From the NCBI RefSeq assembly GCF_023238205.1, contig NZ_CP096659.1, forward strand, positions 806,001 through 870,000: a DNA stretch of 64,000 bases. Direction: 5' to 3'. This document shows, piece by piece, positions 17,907 to 26,970 of this stretch. Below the pieces are notes generated by a model that was not told the DNA's origin, ran no database searches, and worked only from the letters and a program-made list of their open reading frames with translations. This stretch comes from Halorussus limi. Lineage in GTDB: Archaea; Halobacteriota; Halobacteria; Halobacteriales; Haladaptataceae. The first letter of the stretch is position 1, and each line of letters opens with the position of its first letter. The translations under genes were made by a program, and so were the position numbers.

Positions 17907-19436
17907 TCAGGCGAGGAAGACGTGCCGCGGCCGGTCGGCCAGCACGTCCCGGCCCCAGTCGACGGTGTCCGAGAAGGCGTCGCTCCGGAAGAACGACATG
18001 GCGTCGTCCTTGGACTCCCACTGACTGGCGATGAACATGTCGTTCTCGTCCTCGCGGTTGGCCAGCAGGTCGGTTTCGAGGTGGCCGTCCATGTCCGCCA
18101 GCAGGCCGCCTACCGTCTCGAACTTCTCGACGAAGTCCTCGCGATGTTCGGGCTTTACGGTGTAGAACATTCCCATCGTTCCGAATCCGCTCTCCTCACC
18201 GGCACGGGCCACGATGCCCGGTAGGTCCGCGAGGAACCCGCCCGCGGTGTCGGCCGCGCTCTGGGTCTCCCAGATGCTCACGACCGCCGACCGGTCCCGG
18301 CCGCTGGCCTCGTAGACGGCGGTCTTGACGTGGGTGTCGTAGTGGTCGAAGTTGCCCCGGAGGCCGTCCACCTCCTCGAACAGTTCGTCGGGGTCGGCCT
18401 CCGAGTAGAGGACCATCGCGTACACGTCCTCGCCGTGTGGCTGACCCGCGTAGATGTCGAGGTCTTCGAGTTCGCCCCGGATGCTCCCGGCGTCGTCGTC
18501 CGAGTCGCGGTCCCCGCCGCTCTCACCGTGGTGGTGGCCGCCTTCGCCGCCGCCGTGGCCGTGGTGGCTCTCGGACTCCCCGTGATGGCCGCCCTCGCCG
18601 TGAGCGTGGTCGCCCTCACCGTGGGGGTGGCCGGACGCTCCGTCGTCCTCCTCGGCAGGGACCGCCTCCCCGGCCATAAACGCGGGCAGGTCCTCGGGCG
18701 GGAACTGCCGACCGAAGTAGAAGGGACCGAACTCGGCGTACTTCGAACTGCTCTCGTCGAACCGGAGTTCGTAGAGCAGGTCCTTGATGTTCGTCGCGTC
18801 GTTGCTGAACAGGTCGACGCCCCACTCGTAGTCGTCGAAGCCGATGGAACCGGTGATGACCTGCGAGACCTGTCCCGCGTAGGTCTTACCGATTTCGCCG
18901 TGGGTGTCCATCATGTCGGCGCGCTCGTCGAAGGGGAGGTCGTACCAGTTCTCGCCCGGCGCGCGGCGCTTGTCCATCGGGTAGAAGCAGACGAACTCGC
19001 TGTCGGGAATCTCGGGGTAGAGTTTGCTCTCGGCGTAGCGCGCCAGCCCCGTGTCCTCGATTTCCGACGGCTCCTTGGTCATCTCTTCGTTGGTGTAGCC
19101 GCCGACCTCCGTCACCGAGACGTAGGAGTTGGTCTGGTCGGTGTACTCGGCGAACGCGGTCTCCTCAAAGGCGCGTTCGGCGGTATCGAGGTCAGCCATC
19201 GTCGGCCGGAAGTGAATCACGAGCAGGTCGGCCTTGTGGCCGAGCATCGAGAACACCGCCGAGGAACCGTCCTCGGCGTCGGTCACGTCCACGCGGTCGC
19301 GCAGGAACGAGACGCCAGCGTCGAGGGCGGCCTCGCGCTCTCGCTCCGGGGCGTCTCGCCACGCGTCCCAGTCGATGGTTCGGAAGTCGTGAAGCGCGTA
19401 CCAACCCTCGTTCGTCGCCGGGGGTTCTCTGGTCAT
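17907..19436 (-). CDS. pitA: PitA: chlorite dismutase-like domain fused to a monooxygenase-like domain
   Basis: A 509-residue fusion known from haloarchaea. Residues 1 to about 255 are a chlorite-dismutase/HemQ-like ferredoxin fold (GWYALHDFRTID, VCFYPMDKRR, WGVDLFSNDATNIKDLLYELRFDESS). A very His-rich, acidic linker (about residues 262-305) follows. The rest is a Dabb/ABM-type monooxygenase-like barrel (MVLYSEADPDELFEEV, VVSIWETQSAADTAGGF). In related proteins the first domain binds heme; some archaeal members make heme b from coproheme. The linker may bind metal. Length and domain order match PitA. Confidence 0.9.
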   Translation of the reverse strand: MTREPPATNEGWYALHDFRTIDWDAWRDAPEREREAALDAGVSFLRDRVDVTDAEDGSSAVFSMLGHKADLLVIHFRPTMADLDTAERAFEETAFAEYTDQTNSYVSVTEVGGYTNEEMTKEPSEIEDTGLARYAESKLYPEIPDSEFVCFYPMDKRRAPGENWYDLPFDERADMMDTHGEIGKTYAGQVSQVITGSIGFDDYEWGVDLFSNDATNIKDLLYELRFDESSSKYAEFGPFYFGRQFPPEDLPAFMAGEAVPAEEDDGASGHPHGEGDHAHGEGGHHGESESHHGHGGGEGGHHHGESGGDRDSDDDAGSIRGELEDLDIYAGQPHGEDVYAMVLYSEADPDELFEEVDGLRGNFDHYDTHVKTAVYEASGRDRSAVVSIWETQSAADTAGGFLADLPGIVARAGEESGFGTMGMFYTVKPEHREDFVEKFETVGGLLADMDGHLETDLLANREDENDMFIASQWESKDDAMSFFRSDAFSDTVDWGRDVLADRPRHVFLA

Positions 19437-19641
19437 GTTTCCATCTCGGTTCCGGGGCGGTAATAGGTTTTTGAGTCGGACTCGTTCGCCGACGCGGCGC
19501 CGCGGACGCCCTCGCCCGGACGCCGTAGACGCCCGGCCGAACTCCGGGAGACCCGGCCGCGGCGTCCGCGACCGTATTCCCGCCGAACGCTGGTTTCCCC
19601 GACCGAAAGCCTTTCAAAAATAGGGTCGGAATCTTCCGGCA

Positions 19642-20163
19642 ATGCGGAAAAGCGGCCCGCCGAAAGGCCTCATCGCGTATCTCGTACTCGAACTGCTAGA
19701 CGAAAAGCCCCGGTACGGATACGAGATACTCAAGGAAATCCGATCCATCAGCGGCGGCCACTGGGAGCCCTCCTACGGCTCCGTCTACCCCATCCTCTAC
19801 AAGTTCGAGGAGAAGGGGTGGGCCGAGCGAATCGAGCGCGAGGACGAACCCGACCGCAAGTACTTCGAACTCACCGACGCGGGCCGCGAGGAACTCGCCG
19901 AGAAGCGCGAGGAGACCGGCGGCAAGGCCCGGGACTTCGCGGACGTGATTTTGGGCTTCTACCACGTCTTCGCGGCGTTCGCCACCGACGACCGCTTCGA
20001 GGTCGAGGACCGCGCCGACGAGTGGCGCTTCGACGAGGACTTCAACGGATGGATAGTCGAACAACTGATTCGCCACTACGAGCGGGACTTCGGCGACTTC
20101 GAGCGCATCCCCGACACGCCCGAGGAGTTCGCCGAGCGCATGGGACTGGACGACGAGGAGTAG
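19642..20163 (+). CDS. PadR-family transcriptional regulator
   Basis: A 173-residue DNA-binding protein. Residues 8-90 are a PadR winged helix (AYLVLELLDEKPRYGYEILKEI, YGSVYPILYKFEEKGWAE, RKYFELTDAGREELAE). The C-terminal half is an acidic helical dimerisation domain. An AT-rich box (near 19611-19622) lies about 25 bases before the start. PadR proteins commonly repress their own or nearby genes in response to small molecules; the target here is unknown. Confidence 0.88.
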   Translation: MRKSGPPKGLIAYLVLELLDEKPRYGYEILKEIRSISGGHWEPSYGSVYPILYKFEEKGWAERIEREDEPDRKYFELTDAGREELAEKREETGGKARDFADVILGFYHVFAAFATDDRFEVEDRADEWRFDEDFNGWIVEQLIRHYERDFGDFERIPDTPEEFAERMGLDDEE

Positions 20164-20207
20164 CGGCCTGTTTTACGCGATGTACGTGGGGAAGACGGCG
20201 AACGGCG

Positions 20208-22010
20208 CTATCCCGACAGCAACTGCGGCCCGAACACCATCAGCAGGAGGCTGACCAGCATCACTAGACCGATGGTCGTCGTGACCATCGTCGCCAACTG
20301 GCGGCGCTGGTCGGTCGGAAGCCGGGAGACGACCGCCTCGGTACTCATCCGAAGCATGTGGCCGCCGTCCAGCGGGAACGCCGGGATGCAGTTGAAGAAC
20401 CCGAGGTTCAGGTTCACCCACCCGGTCCAGAACAGCACGTTCGCCAGCACGAACAGGCCCCAATCGCCGAGGAACGAGAGCGGGCCGCCCGCGGCGGTGT
20501 AGAAGCCGCCGTTCCACGCGACGAAGCCCGCGAAGTTGTAGGCGTAGGGGAGCGAGACGCTCGCGAACGGGAGCACCAGAACTCCGAAGACGCCCGACAG
20601 GAACGAGAGTATCGGACCGCCGATTCCTCCGACGACGGTTCCGAGGTCACCGCCGAGCAGGCCCAGATACTCCTCGGCGGGGTAGAGTTGCACGCCGAAG
20701 CCGTTGACCGAGACGCCGCTGGTCCCCTGCGTGAGGAAGATGCCCAGCATGGCGTCGCCGTTCTCGCCGCCGAGCGTCACCTCGTAGGACTCGGCGGTTC
20801 CGTTGACGACGGCGTCGATAGTCACGGTGTCTTGCGGGGCGTACCGGTCGAGCGTCGCGCTGAGTTCCGAGGCGTTCCGGATTCGCTCGCCGTCGATGGC
20901 AGTGATGACGACCGTCCCCTCGGTCGGCATCCCGTCGTTCGCGGCGGGGCGGTCGGGGCGGACCGACACCAGCGCGCCGATCGGACCGGTGACGGTCTCG
21001 CCGCTCTGGGTCTCGAAGGTGGCCGTTCGCCGGTCGGCGACCGCGCGGTCGAACTCCGCCTCGGTGTGGACCGTGGTCCCGTTGACCGCGACGATGGTGT
21101 CGCCCTTCTGAATGCCGTCTTCCTCGTCGCTCGCCGCGAACGGCGAGTTAGTGTAGATGCCGTTGACGAGGAGCGAGCGCTCGATGGTGGTCGTCTCGCC
21201 GCTGGCGAGCGTCACCTCGACCGAGCGCCCCTCGACCTGCGAGAGGCTGGTAGCGAGGTCCTCGTTGCTCTCGACCCGATTGCCGTTCACCGCGACGATG
21301 CGGTCGCCCGCCGAGAGGCCCGCCTCGTCGGCGGCCGACCCCGGCAGCGCCCCGCCGATTGCCGCGCCGGGCGCGACAGCGATGGAGCCGACGACCGGCC
21401 CGAACAGGAGGAGGAAAGCGGCGATAGTGACCGCGAAGTTGTTGGTGACGCCGGCCGCGAACATCCGGCTCTGGCTCCCGCGGTCCGCGTTCCGACGGCT
21501 GTCCTCGTCGGGTTCCACGAACGCGCCGATGGGGAGGACCGCGAGCAGCGCGAGGCCCATCGAGCGAATCTCGATGTCCTCGACCCGGCACATGATGCCG
21601 TGACCGCCCTCGTGGACCACGAGACCGACGAGCAGTCCGAACAGGATTTCGGGTGCGACTGACAGCGGGAGGAACTGGTTGACCCCCGGAATCACGAGGA
21701 CGTTCTGCGGTTGGGTCGCCGCGCTTTCGGGCGGCGGATTCTGGACGACGGCGACCGCCTGCACGACGAGCAGGAGGAACGACCCGAGCATCACGACCAG
21801 CGCGATGCCGAGACCGAAGTTCCCCCACGCCTTCCAGAGTCGCTTCGGCGAGGCGATCCAATCGAGAAAGTCCTTCCCGCGCTGGGTGTGGAGAGTCAGA
21901 ATCGGGCCCTGGGTACCGACGTACGACGGCAGGAGCCCCTGGGAGTCGAGGACCAACACCCCGAGCCAGTATATCGCGATACCGAGGAGGACCCACACGA
22001 GCGTGTTCAT
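20208..22010 (-). CDS. Site-2 protease (M50) with two PDZ domains
   Basis: A 600-residue membrane metalloprotease. The zinc motif HEGGH is near residue 133 and the third ligand patch (FPLDGGHML) lies near the C-terminus. Between them are two PDZ domains (AGLSAGDRIVAVNGNRVES and GIQKGDTIVAVNGTTV). Multiple membrane helices flank these. The arrangement is that of RseP-like proteases, which cut regulators inside the membrane after a first cleavage. It is the first of two site-2 proteases in this window. Confidence 0.92.
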   Translation of the reverse strand: MNTLVWVLLGIAIYWLGVLVLDSQGLLPSYVGTQGPILTLHTQRGKDFLDWIASPKRLWKAWGNFGLGIALVVMLGSFLLLVVQAVAVVQNPPPESAATQPQNVLVIPGVNQFLPLSVAPEILFGLLVGLVVHEGGHGIMCRVEDIEIRSMGLALLAVLPIGAFVEPDEDSRRNADRGSQSRMFAAGVTNNFAVTIAAFLLLFGPVVGSIAVAPGAAIGGALPGSAADEAGLSAGDRIVAVNGNRVESNEDLATSLSQVEGRSVEVTLASGETTTIERSLLVNGIYTNSPFAASDEEDGIQKGDTIVAVNGTTVHTEAEFDRAVADRRTATFETQSGETVTGPIGALVSVRPDRPAANDGMPTEGTVVITAIDGERIRNASELSATLDRYAPQDTVTIDAVVNGTAESYEVTLGGENGDAMLGIFLTQGTSGVSVNGFGVQLYPAEEYLGLLGGDLGTVVGGIGGPILSFLSGVFGVLVLPFASVSLPYAYNFAGFVAWNGGFYTAAGGPLSFLGDWGLFVLANVLFWTGWVNLNLGFFNCIPAFPLDGGHMLRMSTEAVVSRLPTDQRRQLATMVTTTIGLVMLVSLLLMVFGPQLLSG

Positions 22011-22064
22011 CGGGCGAAAAAAGGGACGCGCCAGTCAAAGGCGTTTGGGAACGCTACGATACCG

Positions 22065-22406
22065 CTACTGCGAACCGGAGGAACTCGACGTGCTGTCGGC
22101 GGTCTGCCAGTCCTCTTCGAGTTCCTGCTGCTCGCCGCTCGACTTCCGGCGCTGGCGGAGTTTCCGGACCGCTGCCGCCCCGGCCGCGGTTCCGCCGAGG
22201 ATGGCGAGTCGGCGACCGTACTTCTTGACGCGGCTCTTGCCGCCCGATTTGGACTGCTGGTCGGGTTCGGCCTCGACCTCCATCACGTTGGCGACCTCCT
22301 CGGGGTCGACGTCGGCCTGTCGCTGCGTTCCTTCCATCTGTTCATCCTCGACCGATTCGACTCGCTTCAGTGCTGGTTTCTCGAGATTGAGTTCGATTAT
22401 CGCCAT
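22065..22406 (-). CDS. Small haloarchaeal protein with a basic, glycine-rich segment
   Basis: A 113-residue protein. The N-terminal half is acidic (DPEEVANVMEVEAEPDQQ). A basic, Gly-Ala-rich stretch follows (SRVKKYGRRLAILGGTAAGAAAVRKLRQRRKSS), which could be a short membrane helix or a nucleic-acid-binding region. The tail is Ser-rich. It lies between a site-2 protease and LysRS on the same strand. No family recognised. Confidence 0.55.
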   Translation of the reverse strand: MAIIELNLEKPALKRVESVEDEQMEGTQRQADVDPEEVANVMEVEAEPDQQSKSGGKSRVKKYGRRLAILGGTAAGAAAVRKLRQRRKSSGEQQELEEDWQTADSTSSSSGSQ

Positions 22407-22546
22407 AGTAATCTCCTTGGGTCGGTGCGGGCGTAACGGTGCCGCCCGACTCTCTGACGGAAGAAAGGGGGGCTAACCACTTTGTTATGGTGGCTCTACT
22501 TTTAACCGCTCGCCCGGAAACCGTCGGAGTCGGGTCGTGGACCGCC

Positions 22547-24370
22547 TCACGCCTCTCGGCGAAGTCGGGCCAGCACGAACGCCTCGTCGAGGTTGGCGAG
22601 GAACGGGCCGAGTTTCGGCCCCTCCTCGTCGTCGAAGAAGAGGCGATAGCCGACCGAGAAGAACTCGCCGATGTCGATGTCGTGGCGCTTGGCGGTCTCG
22701 TATATCTCGCCCTGAATCTCGTCGGGGTCGTCGTGGCTCGCCACGAAGTCCGCGAGTTCGTCCAGCGCCGCTTCGGTCTCCGCATCGAGGTCCACGTCGG
22801 GCATCTCGGCGCGCTTGAGTTCGTAGTCGAACTCGTTGCCGGTCCGGCGCGCCCACTCGCGGGCGCGGGCGACTCGCGAGAGCGCGAACTCCGTGACCCA
22901 CTCGGGCGCGTCGTCGGGGACGTGACCCTCCCGTCGGGCGATGTCTTCCCGGAGGTCCGGGTCGTCGGTCATCCCGAGGACCGCCGCGAAGGTGTACGGC
23001 AGGCGGACGCGCTCGCGGAACGTCTCGTCGGCGAGCGCGTCGAGTCGCTCGCGTCGGTCGTCGTCGGTGACGGGCACGCTCTTCTCGTCGGGGGACGCGA
23101 CGGGTTCGCCGTCGGCGTCGAACCGGGCCGCGAGCGTCGGCCGGATGGTCGGCGGGTAGGCGGCCGACGCGATTTCGGCGGCCTTCTCGTCGGCGTCGGA
23201 CTCCCCGTCGCGGTCGTCCTCGCCGTAGTAGGTGCGCTCGAACGCGTCGAAGTCGTCCACGAGGTGGTCGAAGTGTTCGACGCTGAAGTCGCGGGCCTTG
23301 CTCGGGTCCTTGGTGAAGAAGTACCGGAGGACCTCTGGTTCTATCATCTCCAGCACGTCCTGGACCATGACGACGTGGCCCGACGACGACGAGAACGCCT
23401 CGCCGTCGAGCGTGAACCACTCGTAGGCCATCGGGACCGGCGGTTCGATACCGAGGACGTTGCGGGCCACGTCGGACCCGCTGGGCCACGAGCCTTCGGC
23501 GTGGTCCTTGCCGAACGGTTCGTGGTCGACGCCCAGCACCTGCCACTGGCCGGGCCACTCGAAGCGCCACGGGAGTTTGCCCTCGCGGAAGGTGGCGGTG
23601 CCCTCGTGGCCACACCCCTCGATGGTCTGGTCGCCCGCCTCCATGTCGGTGCAGACGTACTCGACGGTTCTCCCGTCGACGTCCACCTCGGTGACGGTCT
23701 CGGTTATCTTGCCGCACTCCTCGCAGATGGGGTTGAACGGAACGTAGTCCTCGTCGACCTTGTCCTGATAGTGCGAGAGGACCTCGCGTGCGTTCTCCCG
23801 GTTGTCGAGTAGGTGTTCGGTCAGGTCCTCGAACTCGCCCTCCTCGTAGAGTTCGGTGTTCGAGACCATCTCGACCGGGATGCCCAGCAGTTCGGCGCTT
23901 CGCTCGATGAGGTTCGAGAAGTGTTCGCCGTAGGAGTCACAGCACTCGAACGGGTCGGGGATGTCGGTGTAGGGCTTGCCGAGATTCCGGCCCAAGGCGC
24001 CCGCGTTCACGTCGCCCAACTCCACGATGTTCCCGTCGAGGTCGGCCAGCTTTCGGGGAAGCTTTCGGAGCGGGTCGCGGTCGTCGGCGGTGAACACCTG
24101 CCGGACCTCGTAGCCCCGACTGCGGAGGGCTTCGGCGACGAAGTAGCCCCGGACGATTTCGTTCATGTTGCCGAGGTGCGGGACGCCGGAGGGCGAGATG
24201 CCGCCCTTGACGACGATGGGTTCCTCGGGGTCGCGGTCGAGAATCCGGTCGGCGACCGACTCGGCCCAGAAGGCGTGGGACTGTGGCCCCTGGAGGACGT
24301 AGGGGTCGTCGTCGGGGTGCATCTCGCGGGCGTCGTCCGCCGACTCGTCGGTGGCAGAGTCGTCGCTCAT
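22547..24370 (-). CDS. lysS: Lysyl-tRNA synthetase, class I
   Basis: A 607-residue class I enzyme. The HIGH-equivalent HLGN is at residues 65-68 and the KMSKS-equivalent region is the Ser-rich EAFSSSSGHVV. A zinc-like Cys cluster (CEEC...CTD..CGH) lies between. Class I LysRS replaces the class II enzyme in most archaea. The start overlaps the stop of pyrH (24367-24370), so the pair is translationally coupled. Confidence 0.95.
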   Translation of the reverse strand: MSDDSATDESADDAREMHPDDDPYVLQGPQSHAFWAESVADRILDRDPEEPIVVKGGISPSGVPHLGNMNEIVRGYFVAEALRSRGYEVRQVFTADDRDPLRKLPRKLADLDGNIVELGDVNAGALGRNLGKPYTDIPDPFECCDSYGEHFSNLIERSAELLGIPVEMVSNTELYEEGEFEDLTEHLLDNRENAREVLSHYQDKVDEDYVPFNPICEECGKITETVTEVDVDGRTVEYVCTDMEAGDQTIEGCGHEGTATFREGKLPWRFEWPGQWQVLGVDHEPFGKDHAEGSWPSGSDVARNVLGIEPPVPMAYEWFTLDGEAFSSSSGHVVMVQDVLEMIEPEVLRYFFTKDPSKARDFSVEHFDHLVDDFDAFERTYYGEDDRDGESDADEKAAEIASAAYPPTIRPTLAARFDADGEPVASPDEKSVPVTDDDRRERLDALADETFRERVRLPYTFAAVLGMTDDPDLREDIARREGHVPDDAPEWVTEFALSRVARAREWARRTGNEFDYELKRAEMPDVDLDAETEAALDELADFVASHDDPDEIQGEIYETAKRHDIDIGEFFSVGYRLFFDDEEGPKLGPFLANLDEAFVLARLRREA

Positions 24371-25092
24371 TGCTCGTCGCTCGCCCAGTAGGTCATCTGG
24401 TCGTCCGCGCCCTCGGGCACGATGTCGGTGCCCTCGTGTTCGCCGAACCGGACCGCGTCGGCGATTCGCTCGGGTTCGGTACCGTCGAGGACGATGGTCC
24501 GCACGCCCGACCGCTCGATGAGTTTCGCCGCGAGCAGGTCCACGGGCGCGGAACTCCCGGCGTTCATCTCCAGACCCGCGATGACGTCCACGAGTTCGCT
24601 CGCGGTGAGTTCGTCGAACTTCTGGGCGTCGTCGGTCTCGTTCGGGTCGTCGCTGAACACGCCGGGGACGCTGGTCGCGTAGACCAGCAGGTCGGCGTTG
24701 GTGTACTCCGCCAGCGCCGCGCTCACGGCATCGGTGGTCTGGCCCGGCGTGACTCCGCCCATCACGGCGATGTCTCCCCGATGCATCGCCGCGCCCGCCG
24801 ACTCGTAATCCTCGGGCGGACTCGGCGCGGCCTGCTCGGACAGCGCCGCGATGAGCAGACGGGCGTTAAGTCGCGTCACGTCGATGCCGATGTCGTCGAG
24901 TTCTATCTCGTTGGCCCCGAGTTCGCGCGCCGCGCCGATGTACTCTCGGGCGACGCCGCCGCCGCCGACGACGGTTCCGACGGTACAGCCTTCGGCGGCG
25001 AGGTCCTCGATTACGTCGGCGTGAGCGCGGACGCGTTCGGACCCGAGGTCCGGCGCGAGGACGCTCCCGCCGATGGAGACGACTACTTTCAT
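24367..25092 (-). CDS. pyrH: UMP kinase (archaeal PyrH)
   Basis: A 241-residue amino-acid-kinase-fold enzyme. It begins MKVVVSIGGSVLAPDLG and carries GTVVGGGGVAREYIGAARELG, the nucleotide and UMP sites of archaeal UMP kinase; ASELVDVIAGLEMNAGSSAPVDLLAAKLI is the effector-side helix. It makes UDP from UMP with ATP. The stop codon overlaps lysS by four bases. Confidence 0.94.
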   Translation of the reverse strand: MKVVVSIGGSVLAPDLGSERVRAHADVIEDLAAEGCTVGTVVGGGGVAREYIGAARELGANEIELDDIGIDVTRLNARLLIAALSEQAAPSPPEDYESAGAAMHRGDIAVMGGVTPGQTTDAVSAALAEYTNADLLVYATSVPGVFSDDPNETDDAQKFDELTASELVDVIAGLEMNAGSSAPVDLLAAKLIERSGVRTIVLDGTEPERIADAVRFGEHEGTDIVPEGADDQMTYWASDEQ

Positions 25093-25310
25093 TCTGTGGC
25101 GCTATTGTCCGGACGCGGCCTTAAGGATTGCCAACTGTCGGGAGCGACGCCCCGAGATTCGTCACCGACAGCGGTCCACGTGCGGGTCTCGCTCACGTTT
25201 CTCACGGGGTCCGGAACCGGCGAACCGACCCTTCGACGCGCACTCCCCGAAGGTAAGAGCGGATAGGGGCCACCGAAGGCTACAAGCGCGCCCCGGTCCA
25301 AAATCGCGGT

Positions 25311-26144
25311 ATGCACGTACTGAGCGTCGTCGGCCCGGACTCGGCGGCACGGGCGGTCGCCGACCGACTGGCGAACCGACTCGGTGAGGACGAACGGGTG
25401 GCGGCGATTCACCGGACCGACACCAACGTCGAGACCCACGAGGAACCCGCGGACGCGAAGTACGAACTCGACCCCGAGGGGTGGACGGCCTCCGGGCGCG
25501 ACCGGTCGCTGGCCGACCTGCTGGTCGACCTCACGCCGGACTACGACTACGCGCTCCTCGTCGGGTTCCCCGAGGCCGACGCGCCGCGAGTGGTCATCGG
25601 CAGCGACGGGACCGCCGCGGCCGGGAGTTCCGCCGAAGACGACTCCGAATCGCCGGGCGAACTCCTCGTGCGGGCCGACTCCCCGGCCGACGTGGATCCC
25701 GCCGAGGTCCGCGCGCGACTCGACGGTACCGAACCGTACGAGACCCTCGAATCGCTCGTGGCCGAGGTCAAGCGGTCGGACGACGCGCCCTACTCGGGGG
25801 CAATCGCCACCTTCACCGGACGAGTCCGAGCGAAGGAGGACCCCGACGACGACCCGACCGAGCGTCTGGAGTTCGAGAAGTACGAGGGCGTGGCCGACGA
25901 GCGGATGGCCGCCATCAGCGCCGAACTGGAGGAGCGCGAAGGCGTCTACGACGTAGTGATGCACCACCGGACCGGCGTCATCGAGTACGGCGAGGACATC
26001 GTGTTCGTCGTCGTGCTGGCGGGCCACCGCGAGGAGGCGTTCCGAACCGTCGAGGACGGCATCGACCGACTCAAAGACGAGGTGCCCATCTTCAAGAAGG
26101 AAGTCACGACCGACGAGCAGTTCTGGGTCCACGAGCAGTCCTGA
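25311..26144 (+). CDS. moaE: MobB-like/MoaE fusion, molybdopterin synthase large subunit
   Basis: A 277-residue protein. The C-terminal 140 residues are MoaE: GAIATFTGRVRAKEDPDDD, LEFEKYEGVADERM, MHHRTGVIEYGEDIVFVVVLAGHREEAF and the catalytic Lys in FKKEVTTDEQFW. MoaE with MoaD turns precursor Z into molybdopterin. The first 120 residues look like a reduced MobB-type nucleotide-binding domain (MHVLSVVGPDSAA), although the usual P-loop lysine is not obvious, so this part may be structural. No other molybdenum gene is adjacent. Confidence 0.88.
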   Translation: MHVLSVVGPDSAARAVADRLANRLGEDERVAAIHRTDTNVETHEEPADAKYELDPEGWTASGRDRSLADLLVDLTPDYDYALLVGFPEADAPRVVIGSDGTAAAGSSAEDDSESPGELLVRADSPADVDPAEVRARLDGTEPYETLESLVAEVKRSDDAPYSGAIATFTGRVRAKEDPDDDPTERLEFEKYEGVADERMAAISAELEEREGVYDVVMHHRTGVIEYGEDIVFVVVLAGHREEAFRTVEDGIDRLKDEVPIFKKEVTTDEQFWVHEQS

Positions 26145-26348
26145 GACGCGACGGCGCCAGACGTTTCTCCCGCGATCACCGTTCACTCGACACCGAGTAA
26201 CCCCGTCGCCACACCGGTCATCGCCGGGTTGACTTTTCCCGTTATAGTACGATGTCAGTCGCTCACACGCCCTTTCTACTATTACTCTGAATGAAGAAAC
26301 AAAGACTTAGAACCGCTTTTGAACGATAAGAAAGGAGGAGAAAACGTC

Positions 26349-26423
26349 GTGAAAAGTCTGTTTTACCCGATTTTCCGGCCTCGTGTGGATTTTGTGACCG
26401 AAATCGTCGGAAAACGACACTAA
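26349..26423 (+). CDS. Possible 24-residue leader ORF with a strong Shine-Dalgarno
   Basis: GTG 26349 opens a 24-codon frame ending at TAA 26421-26423. It is preceded by AAAGGAGGAG (26331-26340), ten bases before the GTG. The predicted peptide is basic and aromatic (MKSLFYPIFRPRVDF and nine more residues), unlike the acidic proteins around it. It may be a leader peptide or chance; conservation is the test. Confidence 0.25.
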   Translation: MKSLFYPIFRPRVDFVTEIVGKRH

Positions 26424-26432
26424 TCGTCTGGC

Positions 26433-26440
26433 CTTTATAT
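26433..26440 (+). promoter_or_regulatory. TATA box for the DUF7123-like gene
   Basis: The sequence CTTTATAT is centred about 27 bases before ATG 26464, the expected spacing for a leaderless mRNA. This spacing supports 26464 over the in-frame GTG at 26458 or ATG at 26470. Confidence 0.65.
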
Positions 26441-26463
26441 CATCCCCTGTCCCCTACGTGGAA

Positions 26464-26721
26464 ATGACGATGAGCGCAACTACCCAGCCCTCCGACGCCC
26501 CCGAACCGCAGTCCAAGGAACAGCGCCTCAAGCAGTTCCTCCGGAGCAAGGCGGACGACGGGGAGATGTACTTCAAGAGCAAGTTCATCGCGGACGAAGT
26601 CGACCTCTCGGCCAAGGAGATCGGCGCGCTGATGGTCAAGCTCAAAGACTCCGCGACCGACCTCGAAATCGAGAAGTGGTCGTACACGAGCGCGACCACG
26701 TGGCGCGTCTGCCCCGCGTAA
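26464..26721 (+). CDS. Small winged-helix-like haloarchaeal protein (DUF7123-like)
   Basis: An 85-residue protein. The core KEQRLKQFLRSKADDGEMYFKSKFIADEVDLSAKEIGALMVKLKDSATDLEIEKW has the three-helix and wing outline of a winged-helix domain, and the end is WSYTSATTWRVCPA. This is a common small haloarchaeal family that I recall as DUF7123. It is probably a nucleic-acid-binding or regulatory protein. Start chosen from TATA spacing. Confidence 0.75.
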   Translation: MTMSATTQPSDAPEPQSKEQRLKQFLRSKADDGEMYFKSKFIADEVDLSAKEIGALMVKLKDSATDLEIEKWSYTSATTWRVCPA

Positions 26722-26970
26722 GTTCGCGCCGTCCCGCTCGCGGTCGAATCGTTGCGTGCGCCGTCCGACTGGTCCCTACTCGGACGCGAACTCCCTTCTT
26801 CCGTGCGGTATCTCCGCACGAGTTCCTGCTTCCCGCATCGCCGATAGCTGCCGGAACGGCAGTCGTCTCCGGCCGGTAGCCAGACTCTATTCGGCCGTCG
26901 CTGGCCGTCGCCGTGTCACCGCGACCCGCGAACCACGCCGTTTTTCTCCCGTGGCCTCCTTGACACGCGC

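Larger units (their letters stand above)
26145..26463. other. AT-rich intergenic region before the DUF7123-like gene
   Basis: The region between the moaE fusion and the next gene is AT-rich from about 26240. It contains a GTTATAG box (26239-26245), a strong AGGAGG (26333-26338), a possible 24-codon ORF (26349-26423) and the TATA box of the next gene (26433-26440). Confidence 0.4.
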
